64,000 nucleotides of DNA from Tissierellaceae bacterium (GTDB taxonomy: Bacteria; Bacillota; Clostridia; Tissierellales; Tissierellaceae): the NCBI GenBank assembly GCA_023229175.1, contig JALNZV010000008.1, positions 1 to 64,000 of the forward strand. Reading direction: 5' to 3'. A program made the position numbers and the translations under genes. This document shows, piece by piece, positions 1 through 8,672 of this stretch. Positions within the stretch are counted from its first letter, which is position 1. The number at the start of each line of letters is the position of its first letter. The notes beneath the pieces were generated by a model. It did not search any database. It was not told the origin of the DNA and saw nothing but the letters and a program-made list of their open reading frames with translations.

Positions 1-135
1 AGCGAGTTTCGGTGCTAGGATTTTGTATTGGAATGAGCTGTAGAACTTTATGCGACGAAACCGTGAACGTTGGACTTTTATTATTTTAGTATCTGTAAAC
101 TAGGCAAATCTATTTAATCAATTTATGAATTTAGT
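1..135. repeat. Dispersed hairpin element, copy A (cut by window start)
   Basis: This is the right half of a dispersed repeat whose full copy lies at 18592-18870. It includes the GCTGTAGAACTTT arm, the TGGACTTTTATTATTTT arm and the terminal TTTAATCAATTTAT arm at 113-126. The left half lies outside the window. Positions 136-240 are AT-rich with no gene that I can support. Confidence 0.85.
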
Positions 136-240
136 CTAAATGAATAACATATTGACCTCGGGTAAACATGCTAGCTCTCCCCTCATATAATAATATGAAA
201 ATAAAAAGAAAATATGATAGAGTTTGTATTTTGACAAAAA

Positions 241-268
241 ATAAAAAAACCTCGGCATCTGCCAAGGC
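241..268 (-). terminator. Intrinsic terminator after murA
   Basis: On the minus strand a 7-bp stem, CCTTGGC/GCCGAGG with an AGAT loop (250-267), is followed by a long T-run. It lies a few bases past the murA stop codon. Confidence 0.85.
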
Positions 269-273
269 GTATT

Positions 274-1524
274 TTACTTCCTATATATTTTTGCTCCTAA
301 ATTTGTAAACTTTTCTTCGATACTGTCATAACCCCTATCGATGTGGTAGATATTGCCTATTTCCGTAACTCCGTCAGCTACAAGCCCCGCCAATACCAAT
401 GCGGCACCTGCCCTTAAATCTGTTGCCTTTACTGGTGCAGCAGTCAAACTATTAACTCCTTGGATAATTGCGGACCTACCGTCTATTTTAATATCTGCAC
501 CCATTCTCTTCAATTCATCCACATGCATAAATCTATTTTCAAATACGGTTTCTATGACTACAGATGTGCCTTCGCACATATTCATCAACGCCATAAACTG
601 AGCCTGCATATCCGTTGGAAAACCTGGATAGGGCAATGTCTTTATATCTATTGCCTTTAAATTTTTAGTCCCTATGACCCTTATGCTGTCGTCATTTTCA
701 ATAACTGTACAGCCTGTTTCCTTTAGTTTGGCTATGATGGGCTTTATATGACTTGCAATGATGTTTTCCACTATTACGTCTCCACCTGTAATGGCAGCCG
801 CTACCATAAATGTCCCCGCCTCTATCCTGTCGGGAATAATGGAATGGGTCGCCCCGCCTAATCTTTCAACTCCCTTAATTCTAATGGTAGATGTACCTGC
901 ACCTTTGATGTTGGCACCCATCTTGCTTAAAAAATTGGATAAATCTACGATTTCTGGTTCCATAGCGGCGTTGTCTATGATAGTTTCGCCCTTTGCCATG
1001 GTAGCTGCCATTATAATGTTTTCTGTAGCTCCAACTGATGGGAAGTCCAGATAGATTTTACTCCCAACGAGTTCCTCTGCACTGGCACCTATATTGCCGT
1101 GATCTGTGTCTATTATGGCACCTAGTGCCTTAAATCCTTTGAGATGTAAATCTATTGGCCTAGTGCCTATGGCACATCCTCCAGGCAAGGAAGTTTTAGT
1201 CTTCCCCAACCTCGTCAACAACGGTCCCATAACTAGAAAAGATGCCCTCATCTTGCTCATTAGCTCGTATCTCGTCTCGTAATTATTTATATTGGATGAA
1301 TTTATCTTTATAATTCCCTTATCTAACTTTTCTACTTTTGCCCCTAGAGATGTGAGTACCTCGCCCATTACCTCGATGTCCTTCAGATTTGGCACATCTT
1401 CTAATATTATGTCTTCAGTACCTAAAATAGATGCTGCCAATATTGGAAGAGCTGAGTTCTTTGCACCTGAAACTTTGACTCTTCCCTTAAGGGGCGGGCT
1501 CTTTTCCACCATTATATTGCTCAA
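274..1524 (-). CDS. murA: UDP-N-acetylglucosamine 1-carboxyvinyltransferase (MurA)
   Basis: MurA transfers enolpyruvate from PEP to UDP-GlcNAc, the first committed step of peptidoglycan synthesis, in the cytoplasm. The 416-aa length is normal for the family. The N-terminal SGAKNSALPILAA motif carries the conserved Lys22 and Asn23, and the PGGCAIGTRP loop carries the catalytic Cys117, the fosfomycin target. The start chosen is TTG, because GGAGGAG lies 6 bp upstream; an ATG four codons later is less well placed. It follows ywmB by 18 bp and has its own terminator. The ywmB-murA pair downstream of an ATPase operon is the Bacillus arrangement. Confidence 0.96.
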   Translation of the reverse strand: MSNIMVEKSPPLKGRVKVSGAKNSALPILAASILGTEDIILEDVPNLKDIEVMGEVLTSLGAKVEKLDKGIIKINSSNINNYETRYELMSKMRASFLVMGPLLTRLGKTKTSLPGGCAIGTRPIDLHLKGFKALGAIIDTDHGNIGASAEELVGSKIYLDFPSVGATENIIMAATMAKGETIIDNAAMEPEIVDLSNFLSKMGANIKGAGTSTIRIKGVERLGGATHSIIPDRIEAGTFMVAAAITGGDVIVENIIASHIKPIIAKLKETGCTVIENDDSIRVIGTKNLKAIDIKTLPYPGFPTDMQAQFMALMNMCEGTSVVIETVFENRFMHVDELKRMGADIKIDGRSAIIQGVNSLTAAPVKATDLRAGAALVLAGLVADGVTEIGNIYHIDRGYDSIEEKFTNLGAKIYRK

Positions 1525-1542
1525 ATATATCTCCTCCTAATT

Positions 1543-2331
1543 TTAGTATCCCACGGTGATAATTGGCGTTCCTATCCAAATATAAGTTTTGTCTTCGTAT
1601 TCATTATACCTTATTGCCATGTTTAAATTAACCTTTTTCTCATAGGAAAATATATGATTTTCTATTAGGGGAGTATATATGGTAAAGCTGGACATAAGAT
1701 GGTCCACGTATTTTTCCACAATTTTACCCCTGTACTTTTTTGTAGCCTTGTTTCCATACCATTCCATATGATTTGAATTTACCTTTCCTTCTATGGTTCC
1801 AATAATACATGTGGTAAATTCTGCTGTTTTATGAAAATCGTGAAATATATTTTCTATTTTATCTATTATACCATTTATATTAAAATTTGCATCATCTTTT
1901 ATTACATTTATAAAAAGAGTCGTTTCTCCAATATTTGCTTGGGAATTTAGAAAAGACGAGATTATTATGGTAATTGGATTTTCCTCTTCGTGGTATCCAT
2001 ATATGGCTAAGTGATTAAAATCCTCCTCATAGATTTCCTCTTTCAAAAAGTATTTTCCATCTAAAAATAAATCCTTCTGATTTGGCCCAATTTCATTTCC
2101 CAGTACCCCTAAGCTCTCCTTAATCTTGTCCCCCAACCGATTTATTTCCCTTTCTCCAATAAATCTATCCAGCAGTGTCCCGCCTATGTTTAGTTCCCCT
2201 TCTAAAAACTCTCCCTTTACTTCTCTCATCATCCCAAGTAAAATCTCTTCCTCAGTATATTTCTTTCCAGCAGATGTAAATGTAGGTATTAATAACATTA
2301 TTATGATTGCCAATATAAGTATTTTTTTCAT
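1543..2331 (-). CDS. ywmB: YwmB-like exported protein
   Basis: Predicted 262-aa exported protein with an N-terminal hydrophobic signal or anchor (MKKILILAIIIMLLIPTF). The body resembles YwmB, a protein of unknown function with a TATA-binding-like fold. The assignment rests on length, the signal segment and its place directly before murA, as in Bacillus. The open frame extends 40 codons further upstream, but AGGAGGG sits 8 bp before the ATG at 2331 and the upstream part overlaps terminator sequence, so the shorter start is used. It is probably cotranscribed with murA. The exact biochemical role is unknown. Confidence 0.8.
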   Translation of the reverse strand: MKKILILAIIIMLLIPTFTSAGKKYTEEEILLGMMREVKGEFLEGELNIGGTLLDRFIGEREINRLGDKIKESLGVLGNEIGPNQKDLFLDGKYFLKEEIYEEDFNHLAIYGYHEEENPITIIISSFLNSQANIGETTLFINVIKDDANFNINGIIDKIENIFHDFHKTAEFTTCIIGTIEGKVNSNHMEWYGNKATKKYRGKIVEKYVDHLMSSFTIYTPLIENHIFSYEKKVNLNMAIRYNEYEDKTYIWIGTPIITVGY

Positions 2332-2406
2332 CCCAATCCCTCCTTGTATTTTTAAGGAAAGGGCTTCCCTAAAAAATGTAAAGGGGGACAAAACATTTAA
2401 TTTAAG

Positions 2407-2454
2407 AAAGTGCCCTTTCCCTATGATAAAAGTATTACCAAAGGAGGGCACTTT
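2407..2454 (-). terminator. Terminator-like hairpin after the V-ATPase operon
   Basis: The arms AAAGTGCCCT and AGGGCACTTT are separated by about 27 bp and lie between ntpD and ywmB. The plus strand has a TTTTT tail and the minus strand an AT-rich tail, so it may work in both directions. It separates the ATPase transcript from ywmB-murA. Confidence 0.6.
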
Positions 2455-2474
2455 TTATACCTAATATAAAATTT

Positions 2475-3116
2475 TTATGCTTCTTTATGAATAATATCCT
2501 TAACCTTCATTAGCCTTGTAATAGATGACCTTTCGCTTTCGTCTAATTTCATCCTGATATACCTAATGGTCTCCTCAAGATCGGGTATAGTCCTGTATTC
2601 CAGGGCATTTACCCTTCTTCTTGTCTTTTCGATTTCATCGGCCATCAGCTGAGTTGCCTTTTCTATTTCAGCTAAGGACAAAAGCTTTGGCAATATGTCG
2701 TATAGCTTTGAAATAGCATCGTCCAGCTCAGATGAAGTCTGGGCAAATCCATAGGGATAAATACTGCCTTCGTCCCCCTCCAGTTTCCTGATGAAATTCA
2801 TGGCGGGGACATTGACACTCATTATATTTTTCTTTTTTATGTCTACGGATATGCTTTCTTTTGGGTATGCCACTGCCTGCTCCAATATTTCTGGAGACAT
2901 CACTGCACTGGCAAGCAAAAATTCTTGAAAAGAACCGTGTAATTCTTTCTCCACATCTTCCCTTAGGCTTTTGTTTTTCCTAATCATTTCAATAAACCTT
3001 CTCATCAACTCATCCTGCTTATCCTTCAAGAGCTTGTGACCTCTCTTTGCAGTAACCAATCTCCTTCTAAGGGTTGTTAGCTCCATTCGGGTAGGTTTTA
3101 CATTGAGTTTAGCCAA
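2475..3116 (-). CDS. ntpD: V/A-type ATPase subunit D (central stalk)
   Basis: The D subunit is the rotor shaft linking the A3B3 head to the membrane ring. The 213-aa product is mostly long coiled-coil helix, with the family start KPTRMELTTLRRRL and a C-terminal helix rich in charged residues. The start is TTG at 3116, overlapping the end of ntpB by 8 bp, with GGAG about 10 bp upstream. It is the last gene of the ATPase operon and is followed by a hairpin. Confidence 0.95.
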   Translation of the reverse strand: MAKLNVKPTRMELTTLRRRLVTAKRGHKLLKDKQDELMRRFIEMIRKNKSLREDVEKELHGSFQEFLLASAVMSPEILEQAVAYPKESISVDIKKKNIMSVNVPAMNFIRKLEGDEGSIYPYGFAQTSSELDDAISKLYDILPKLLSLAEIEKATQLMADEIEKTRRRVNALEYRTIPDLEETIRYIRMKLDESERSSITRLMKVKDIIHKEA

Positions 3117-4506
3117 TATCTTCAGCTCCTTCGTCGTCTAGGGGAAGGTATTTTTCTAGGTACTCGTCTCTGATTCTCTTGAGTTCAGTCCTAGGTAGTA
3201 GTTTCAATAGGTCCCAGCCCAGTTCAAGGGTGTCTAAGATTTGTCTATTATTTACATATCCTTGACTTACATATCTCTTTTCAAATTCATCGGCAAAATC
3301 GGCAAAGGCTTTATCTGTCTCTGACAATGCTGCATCTCCCAGGATGACTGCCAGTTCCCTTGCTTCCTTTCCAGAGGCATAGGCTGCAAACAACTGGTTC
3401 ATGGTATCGGCATGATCCTCCCTAGTTTTGTCCCTGCCAATTCCCTTGTCCTTTAACCTAGAAAGAGATGGCAATACGTCTATTGGAGGCTCTATACCTT
3501 TTTTGTGCAAGTCTCTGGATAATATGATTTGTCCCTCTGTAATATACCCTGTAAGGTCTGGTATAGGGTGAGTTATATCGTCTTCAGGCATTGTAAGGAT
3601 TGGAATCTGGGTAATGGAACCAGATCTGCCCTTTATCCTACCTGCCCTTTCATAAATTGTAGAAAGGTCAGTATATAAATATCCTGGATATCCCCTTCTG
3701 CCAGGGACTTCCTTTCTGGCTGCTGAGGTTTCTCTCAGGGCCTCGGCATAGTTTGTAAGGTCCGTAAGGATTACTAATACGTGCATATCTTTTTCATAGG
3801 CAAGATACTCGGCGGCAGTCAATACCATACGAGGAGTTGCTATCCTCTCTATTGCTGGGTCGTCTGCAAGGTTCATAAACAATACTGCCCTGTCTATGGC
3901 TCCTGTCCTATTGAAGTCGTCTATGAAAAACTGTGCTTCCTCAAAGGTAATACCCATGGCTCCAAATACAACGGCAAACTTTTCTCCTTCGCCCAGTACC
4001 CTAGCCTGTCTGGCGATTTGTGCAGCCAGCTCCGCATGGGGAAGACCTGAACCTGAGAATATAGGTAATTTTTGTCCCCTAACTAAGGTATTTAGACCGT
4101 CTATGGCGGAAATACCAGTTTGGATAAATTCCGATGGATAGTCCCTTGCCACTGGATTCATTGGCACGCCGTTTATATCCAATCTCTTTTCTGGAATAAT
4201 CTTTGGCCCGTCGTCTATAGGTCTGCCTAAACCGTCAAATATCCTTCCTATCATGTCAAAGGATACTCCCAGCTCTAATGGTTTCCCTAAAAACCTGACC
4301 TTAGTATTCTTTAAGTTTATTCCAGAGGAGCCTTCGAATAGCTGTACCATGGCTTTGTCTCCTGCCACTTCCAGAACTCTACCTCTTCTCTTCTCTCCTG
4401 TTTGGATTTCTATCTCCACTAATTCTTCGTATTTTACCCCTTCTACACCTTCTACCATCATTAGTGGTCCTACTACCTCTGATACTGTCCTGTATTCTTT
4501 AAGCAT
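3109..4506 (-). CDS. ntpB: V/A-type ATPase subunit B
   Basis: This is the non-catalytic B subunit of the A3B3 head (465 aa), located on the cytoplasmic side of the membrane. It lacks the P-loop present in subunit A and has the family segments SGSGLPHAELAAQIARQA and GRRGYPGYLYTDLSTIYERA. GGAGG lies 8 bp before the ATG. The gene overlaps ntpA by 8 bp and ntpD by 8 bp, which suggests translational coupling for balanced subunit output. Confidence 0.97.
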   Translation of the reverse strand: MLKEYRTVSEVVGPLMMVEGVEGVKYEELVEIEIQTGEKRRGRVLEVAGDKAMVQLFEGSSGINLKNTKVRFLGKPLELGVSFDMIGRIFDGLGRPIDDGPKIIPEKRLDINGVPMNPVARDYPSEFIQTGISAIDGLNTLVRGQKLPIFSGSGLPHAELAAQIARQARVLGEGEKFAVVFGAMGITFEEAQFFIDDFNRTGAIDRAVLFMNLADDPAIERIATPRMVLTAAEYLAYEKDMHVLVILTDLTNYAEALRETSAARKEVPGRRGYPGYLYTDLSTIYERAGRIKGRSGSITQIPILTMPEDDITHPIPDLTGYITEGQIILSRDLHKKGIEPPIDVLPSLSRLKDKGIGRDKTREDHADTMNQLFAAYASGKEARELAVILGDAALSETDKAFADFADEFEKRYVSQGYVNNRQILDTLELGWDLLKLLPRTELKRIRDEYLEKYLPLDDEGAEDIG

Positions 4507-6268
4507 TAAGGATACCTCCTTTGCTTATTAGTTCTTCCATGCTCTTTGTTATATCGTCTATAATCTCTTGTATGTCAGATAATTTGTCTTCCGACAAATA
4601 CTTGGCCCTGGCTATTCTATCTCTTACTGAAAGATCCAGTAGCTCGCTTAGATATACTCCGCTGCCTAAAGCCCTTCTTCCCTCTTCGTAAAACGCCAAT
4701 ACCATCTTTAGCATTAGGTTTTGCTTGTCTAATGACGTGTATGTGTCCTCGTCGTGGAAGGCATTTTGCTGCAAGAAGTCTTCCCTAATTGACTTGGAAG
4801 CCTCTAGCTTCAATTGGTCTGTCTCCGATAGGGAGTCCCTGCCTACTAATCTGACAATTTCCTGTAAGCTGGATTCCTCTTGCAATAGGGCCATGGCCTT
4901 TATTCTGTTTTCAGAGAATTCTTTGTCTATATTTCCATCCATCCACTCATCTACTTTGTTTTGATATAGGGAATAGGAGTTTAACCAGTTTATAGCTGGG
5001 AAATGCCTCCTATATGCCAGACTGGCATCTAGTCCCCAGAATACCTTTACTATCCTAAGGGTAGCTTGGGATACTGGCTCAGATATATCTCCACCAGGTG
5101 GTGATACGGCACCTATTACAGTTAAGGCACCTACTCTTGAGTCGCTTCCCAGACATACTACCTTTCCTGCTCTCTCGTAAAATTCTGCTGCTCTTGAAGC
5201 CAAATAAGCAGGGTATCCTTCGTCTCCTGGCATCTCCTCAAGTCTACCAGACATCTCCCTTAGAGCTTCTGCCCATCTAGATGTGGAGTCTGCCATTATG
5301 GCTACGGAATATCCCATATCTCTAAAGTACTCAGCTATGGTTATACCTGTATATATTGAGGCTTCCCTAGCTGCAACGGGCATATTGGACGTATTCGCTA
5401 TAAGGATGGTCCTCATCATCAAGGACTCTCCAGTTCTTGGGTCCTTTATTTCAGGGAACTCCATAAGTACGTCTGTCATTTCATTGCCCCGCTCGCCACA
5501 GCCTACGTATACGATTATTTCAGCATCCGCCCATTTTGCCAGCTGATGCTGTACGACTGTCTTCCCAGAACCAAATGGGCCTGGAACTGCTGCCGTCCCA
5601 CCTTTTGCCGCAGGGAAAAAGGTGTCTATTACTCTTTGTCCTGTAATTAATGGCTCATCTGGGTTTAACTTTCTCCCATAGGGTCTGCCCTTCCTTACAG
5701 GCCATTTTTGCATCATTTGGATGCTGTGTTCCTTGTCGCCTTCTATTACACATACTGTATCTAATACAGTGTATTCGCCTTCTTCTATTGATTTGACTTT
5801 GCCTGATACCCCTGGAGGTACCATAATCTTATGCTGCACTACAGTTGTTTCCTCTACAGTCCCTATGATGTCTCCTGCTCCTACTTCGTCCCCTACTTTT
5901 ACAGTAGGGTTAAAATGCCATTTCTTATCCCTGTCAAGGGCAGGCATTTCAATTCCTTTAGTTAGGAAGTCTCCTGCTATTGCTCTGATAGATTCTAGGG
6001 GCCTTTGTATTCCATCAAACATGGCTGTTACAAGACCAGGACCTAGCTCTACAGAAAGAGGCTCTCCCGTAGTATATACAGGCTCTCCAGGACCAATGCC
6101 CGTTGTCTCCTCATATACTTGAATAGAGGCTTTATCCCCTCTCATCTCTATTATTTCACCGATGAGTTTATTATCTGAAACTTGAACCACATCAAATACA
6201 TTAGCTTCATCCATACCCTCAGCTACTACTAAGGGCCCAGATACTTTAATTATTTTTCCTACTTTCAA
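4499..6268 (-). CDS. ntpA: V/A-type ATPase catalytic subunit A
   Basis: Catalytic nucleotide-binding subunit (589 aa). The Walker A motif is GPFGSGKTVVQHQ, and the non-homologous insert that distinguishes V/A-type A subunits from F-type beta lies before it (roughly residues 110-190). Other family motifs are VYVGCGERGNEMTDVL and MADSTSRWAEALREMSGRLE. It hydrolyses or makes ATP coupled to ion flow through the ntpK ring. It lies 16 bp after ntpF and overlaps ntpB by 8 bp. Confidence 0.97.
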   Translation of the reverse strand: MKVGKIIKVSGPLVVAEGMDEANVFDVVQVSDNKLIGEIIEMRGDKASIQVYEETTGIGPGEPVYTTGEPLSVELGPGLVTAMFDGIQRPLESIRAIAGDFLTKGIEMPALDRDKKWHFNPTVKVGDEVGAGDIIGTVEETTVVQHKIMVPPGVSGKVKSIEEGEYTVLDTVCVIEGDKEHSIQMMQKWPVRKGRPYGRKLNPDEPLITGQRVIDTFFPAAKGGTAAVPGPFGSGKTVVQHQLAKWADAEIIVYVGCGERGNEMTDVLMEFPEIKDPRTGESLMMRTILIANTSNMPVAAREASIYTGITIAEYFRDMGYSVAIMADSTSRWAEALREMSGRLEEMPGDEGYPAYLASRAAEFYERAGKVVCLGSDSRVGALTVIGAVSPPGGDISEPVSQATLRIVKVFWGLDASLAYRRHFPAINWLNSYSLYQNKVDEWMDGNIDKEFSENRIKAMALLQEESSLQEIVRLVGRDSLSETDQLKLEASKSIREDFLQQNAFHDEDTYTSLDKQNLMLKMVLAFYEEGRRALGSGVYLSELLDLSVRDRIARAKYLSEDKLSDIQEIIDDITKSMEELISKGGILNA

Positions 6269-6284
6269 GATAAGCCCTCTCCTT

Positions 6285-6593
6285 TTATAAAATATTTGTT
6301 CCTACAGCTTTTTCCACATTCTTGTTTATCCTGTCCATGCCTATATTTAAGGTCCCTTGATTGCTAGGTATTAAGATTACTGCAGGAATTGTCTCGATAT
6401 TATACCTCTCTATGGTTTCAGGTATTAGGCTAGCCATTTGCTCTGTAATAAATATAATCCCATAATTGTCTCTGGCTATGGTGTCCACAATCCTCCTAGC
6501 TTCGTCCTTGTCTATTACTGGAAAGGCATCTATGCCAAGTGCCTTAAAGCCAAGGATTGAGTCCTTGTCTCCAACTACAGCAACCTTATACAT
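6285..6593 (-). CDS. ntpF: V/A-type ATPase subunit F
   Basis: Small central-stalk subunit (102 aa) that binds subunit D. It has the family start MYKVAVVGDKDSILGFKALG and a Rossmann-like beta-alpha pattern. The ATG at 6593 matches the usual family N-terminus. A GTG three codons upstream (6602) has slightly better spacing from GAAAGG, so the exact start is uncertain. It overlaps the end of ntpC by 8 bp. Confidence 0.93.
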   Translation of the reverse strand: MYKVAVVGDKDSILGFKALGIDAFPVIDKDEARRIVDTIARDNYGIIFITEQMASLIPETIERYNIETIPAVILIPSNQGTLNIGMDRINKNVEKAVGTNIL

Positions 6594-7587
6594 ATAGATC
6601 ACGCAACCTTTCTCTAATATCTTCTGGAGAAAGCTTGTTGAGTTTCGATACCATTATAATTCTCAAGGCCTTTATCTCTGTTTCCTTTGCCAATACATAG
6701 GAAAAGATGGGTTCAGGCCCGAAATTCACGAATTTAGATGGTTTATTTATATCCATTAGATAGTCGTCCATTAGCTTTTCAAACTCCGATAAGCGATTGG
6801 ATTCCTGATATGCTTCTAGTCCTTTTCTGATATCAGGCCCCACATCAAAGGATTTAAATTTTGCAGCAATTCCCTCTGTAGAGTCGTTTAGGGCTAGGAC
6901 TATGTCGTCCTTTCCTATTTTGCCATGGGGAACTACTACTTCCTCCAGAAACTTTATATCTTTATTTTGTTTTTTAACCCTAATTAGGGTTCGAATATTC
7001 GTTAAATCGATTAAATCCTTTACATAATCTATAAATAAAGGTATATCTGTGCTTTCTGCCAATTTGTATAAATGTTCAAAGTAGTATTTGTCCAAGAGTA
7101 TATCTATTCTTTGTGGGTCCTCGTTTATTTCGAGGTCCTTTTCCACTTCTTCTATGGCTTCTCTCACCTTGGGGTCCATATCCCTAAAGTTTCCTGCCAA
7201 ATAATCCATTTTTACCTTAGAAAAATCCATACTCCCTATGGATATATACATATCCTCAAAATCCCTTTGAAGAAGTTTTTCCTTTATCAATACCTTTAGA
7301 TTATGGTAATCGTATTTCAATGCCAATAAATCCACTACTACGCGGTCCCTGGCTATTTCATACATCAATTTGTAGACCCTCTTTAACTCGGAAGAAAGTA
7401 TCTTCTCATATTCTTCATCTCTAGTGAGCCCTCCCATGACATTTGCATATTCGGTCTCTCCTAGGACTTTAAATACTTCTTCCATATCCTTAGCATCTAC
7501 CATTCTTTCCAGTCTGGCCCTTGAAAGGAGTCTAGTTTCAAGGACTCTAGTTCTAGTTACAGCTTGGATATAATCCATTCTGTCCAT
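6586..7587 (-). CDS. ntpC: V/A-type ATPase subunit C
   Basis: Subunit C (d-type) is the funnel-shaped adaptor between the central stalk and the K ring (333 aa here). It has the family N-terminus YIQAVTRTRVLETRLLS and a mostly helical body. The open frame begins at 7617, but AGGAGTG sits 7 bp before the ATG at 7587, so that start is preferred. That leaves a 10-bp gap after ntpE. Confidence 0.94.
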   Translation of the reverse strand: MDRMDYIQAVTRTRVLETRLLSRARLERMVDAKDMEEVFKVLGETEYANVMGGLTRDEEYEKILSSELKRVYKLMYEIARDRVVVDLLALKYDYHNLKVLIKEKLLQRDFEDMYISIGSMDFSKVKMDYLAGNFRDMDPKVREAIEEVEKDLEINEDPQRIDILLDKYYFEHLYKLAESTDIPLFIDYVKDLIDLTNIRTLIRVKKQNKDIKFLEEVVVPHGKIGKDDIVLALNDSTEGIAAKFKSFDVGPDIRKGLEAYQESNRLSEFEKLMDDYLMDINKPSKFVNFGPEPIFSYVLAKETEIKALRIIMVSKLNKLSPEDIRERLRDLYV

Positions 7588-7597
7588 GAAATCACTC

Positions 7598-8155
7598 CTA
7601 TTCTTTAAAGAGCTCACCTGCTATTTCCGTTTCTAATTCTTCTTTATAGTGTTCAACTAGGGAATCAAAGGTATAATTCAAGATTATGCCCTTGTCTTTT
7701 ATTAAAAATCCAGATTCCACAGTTTCATCGTCTGATACGTTGTTGTGAAGTTTAAGTTTCTTGACCTTGGCCCTCATATGCATAGGCACTACTAAAACTT
7801 CCTCTCCAGTTAGTTGGAGGCCTTTTAGGGTTTCCGTAAGGAATGAAATATATCTGCCTTCGTCTAAATTTGCAAGTTTTTCTCCCGCTAATTTAAATAC
7901 TCTTTCAATTACTTTTTGCTTTTCAAATAATACTTCGTTTCTAGCTTTCAGCTCTGCTCCAGATATTACCCTTTCCTTTGCCAAATTAGCTTCCCTTACA
8001 GATCTATCTAATAATCTTTTCTTCTCCTCATTGGCTTCTTTTAACTTGGAGTTTACTATTTCATCTTTGACCTTATCGGCCTCATCTTTTATAATACTTG
8101 CTTTTTTATTTGCATCGTCAAGTATCTTTTGTACAAGATTTTCTAAATTTGACAT
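7598..8155 (-). CDS. ntpE: V/A-type ATPase subunit E (peripheral stalk)
   Basis: Peripheral-stalk subunit of 185 aa. The first half is a Lys/Glu/Ala-rich coiled coil that pairs with the G/H-type subunit (ntpH), and the C-terminal part is the globular head that contacts A/B. AAGGATGTG precedes the ATG. It acts as part of the stator holding the catalytic head against the turning rotor. Confidence 0.93.
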   Translation of the reverse strand: MSNLENLVQKILDDANKKASIIKDEADKVKDEIVNSKLKEANEEKKRLLDRSVREANLAKERVISGAELKARNEVLFEKQKVIERVFKLAGEKLANLDEGRYISFLTETLKGLQLTGEEVLVVPMHMRAKVKKLKLHNNVSDDETVESGFLIKDKGIILNYTFDSLVEHYKEELETEIAGELFKE

Positions 8156-8176
8156 TTTTTCACATCCTTAGGTAAT

Positions 8177-8656
8177 CTAGAAGCTAACTGCATTTATTAG
8201 AATTAGAGAGATAACAAAGGATAAAAGTGCGTATGTCTCTACCATTACTGCATAAATAATACCCTTAGTTGACTGCTCTTCATTCTTAGCAAGTATTGCA
8301 ATACCTGCAGCTGCAGTTTTACCTTGTGCTATGGCTGATATCCATCCAACAAATCCAATTGGTAAACTGGCAGCAAATAGATATAGTCCCTCAGCCAGAC
8401 TTAAAGAAGCGTCCAGTTTTCCCAACAACATCAATCCAATAACAAAACCATAAAGCCCTTGTGTACCAGGTAAAAGTTGAAGAACTAAGGATTTACCAAA
8501 CTTTTCAGGTTCTTCAATCATAAGTCCCGATGCTGCCTCTCCAACTAACCCAACACCCTTAGCAGAACCTATACCAGATAAAAATACTGCAACGGCTATT
8601 CCAAGTCCTGCGAAAAATACTCCACCATGTGATACTAAAAACTCTGAAAATGTCAT
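8177..8656 (-). CDS. ntpK: V/A-type ATPase proteolipid subunit K (predicted Na+ type)
   Basis: Membrane rotor-ring subunit (159 aa) made of two fused c-type hairpins with four transmembrane helices. The carboxylate lies in the fourth helix, Glu140 within VMVETYAL. Leu62, Thr65, Gln66 (LLPGTQGLYGF) and Gln111 (AIAQGK) match, with an offset of one, the Enterococcus hirae NtpK Na+ ligands L61, T64, Q65, Q110 and E139. The first hairpin lacks a membrane carboxylate, as in that family. This supports Na+ rather than H+ coupling; it is inferred from residues and has not been measured. The ribosome site GGAGGG is strong. Confidence 0.95.
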   Translation of the reverse strand: MTFSEFLVSHGGVFFAGLGIAVAVFLSGIGSAKGVGLVGEAASGLMIEEPEKFGKSLVLQLLPGTQGLYGFVIGLMLLGKLDASLSLAEGLYLFAASLPIGFVGWISAIAQGKTAAAGIAILAKNEEQSTKGIIYAVMVETYALLSFVISLILINAVSF

Positions 8657-8672
8657 TTGTACTTCCCTCCAT

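Noticed and set aside
353..1540. Several plus-strand ORFs opposite murA
   Set aside because: Shadows of the murA reading frame with no ribosome sites or family features.
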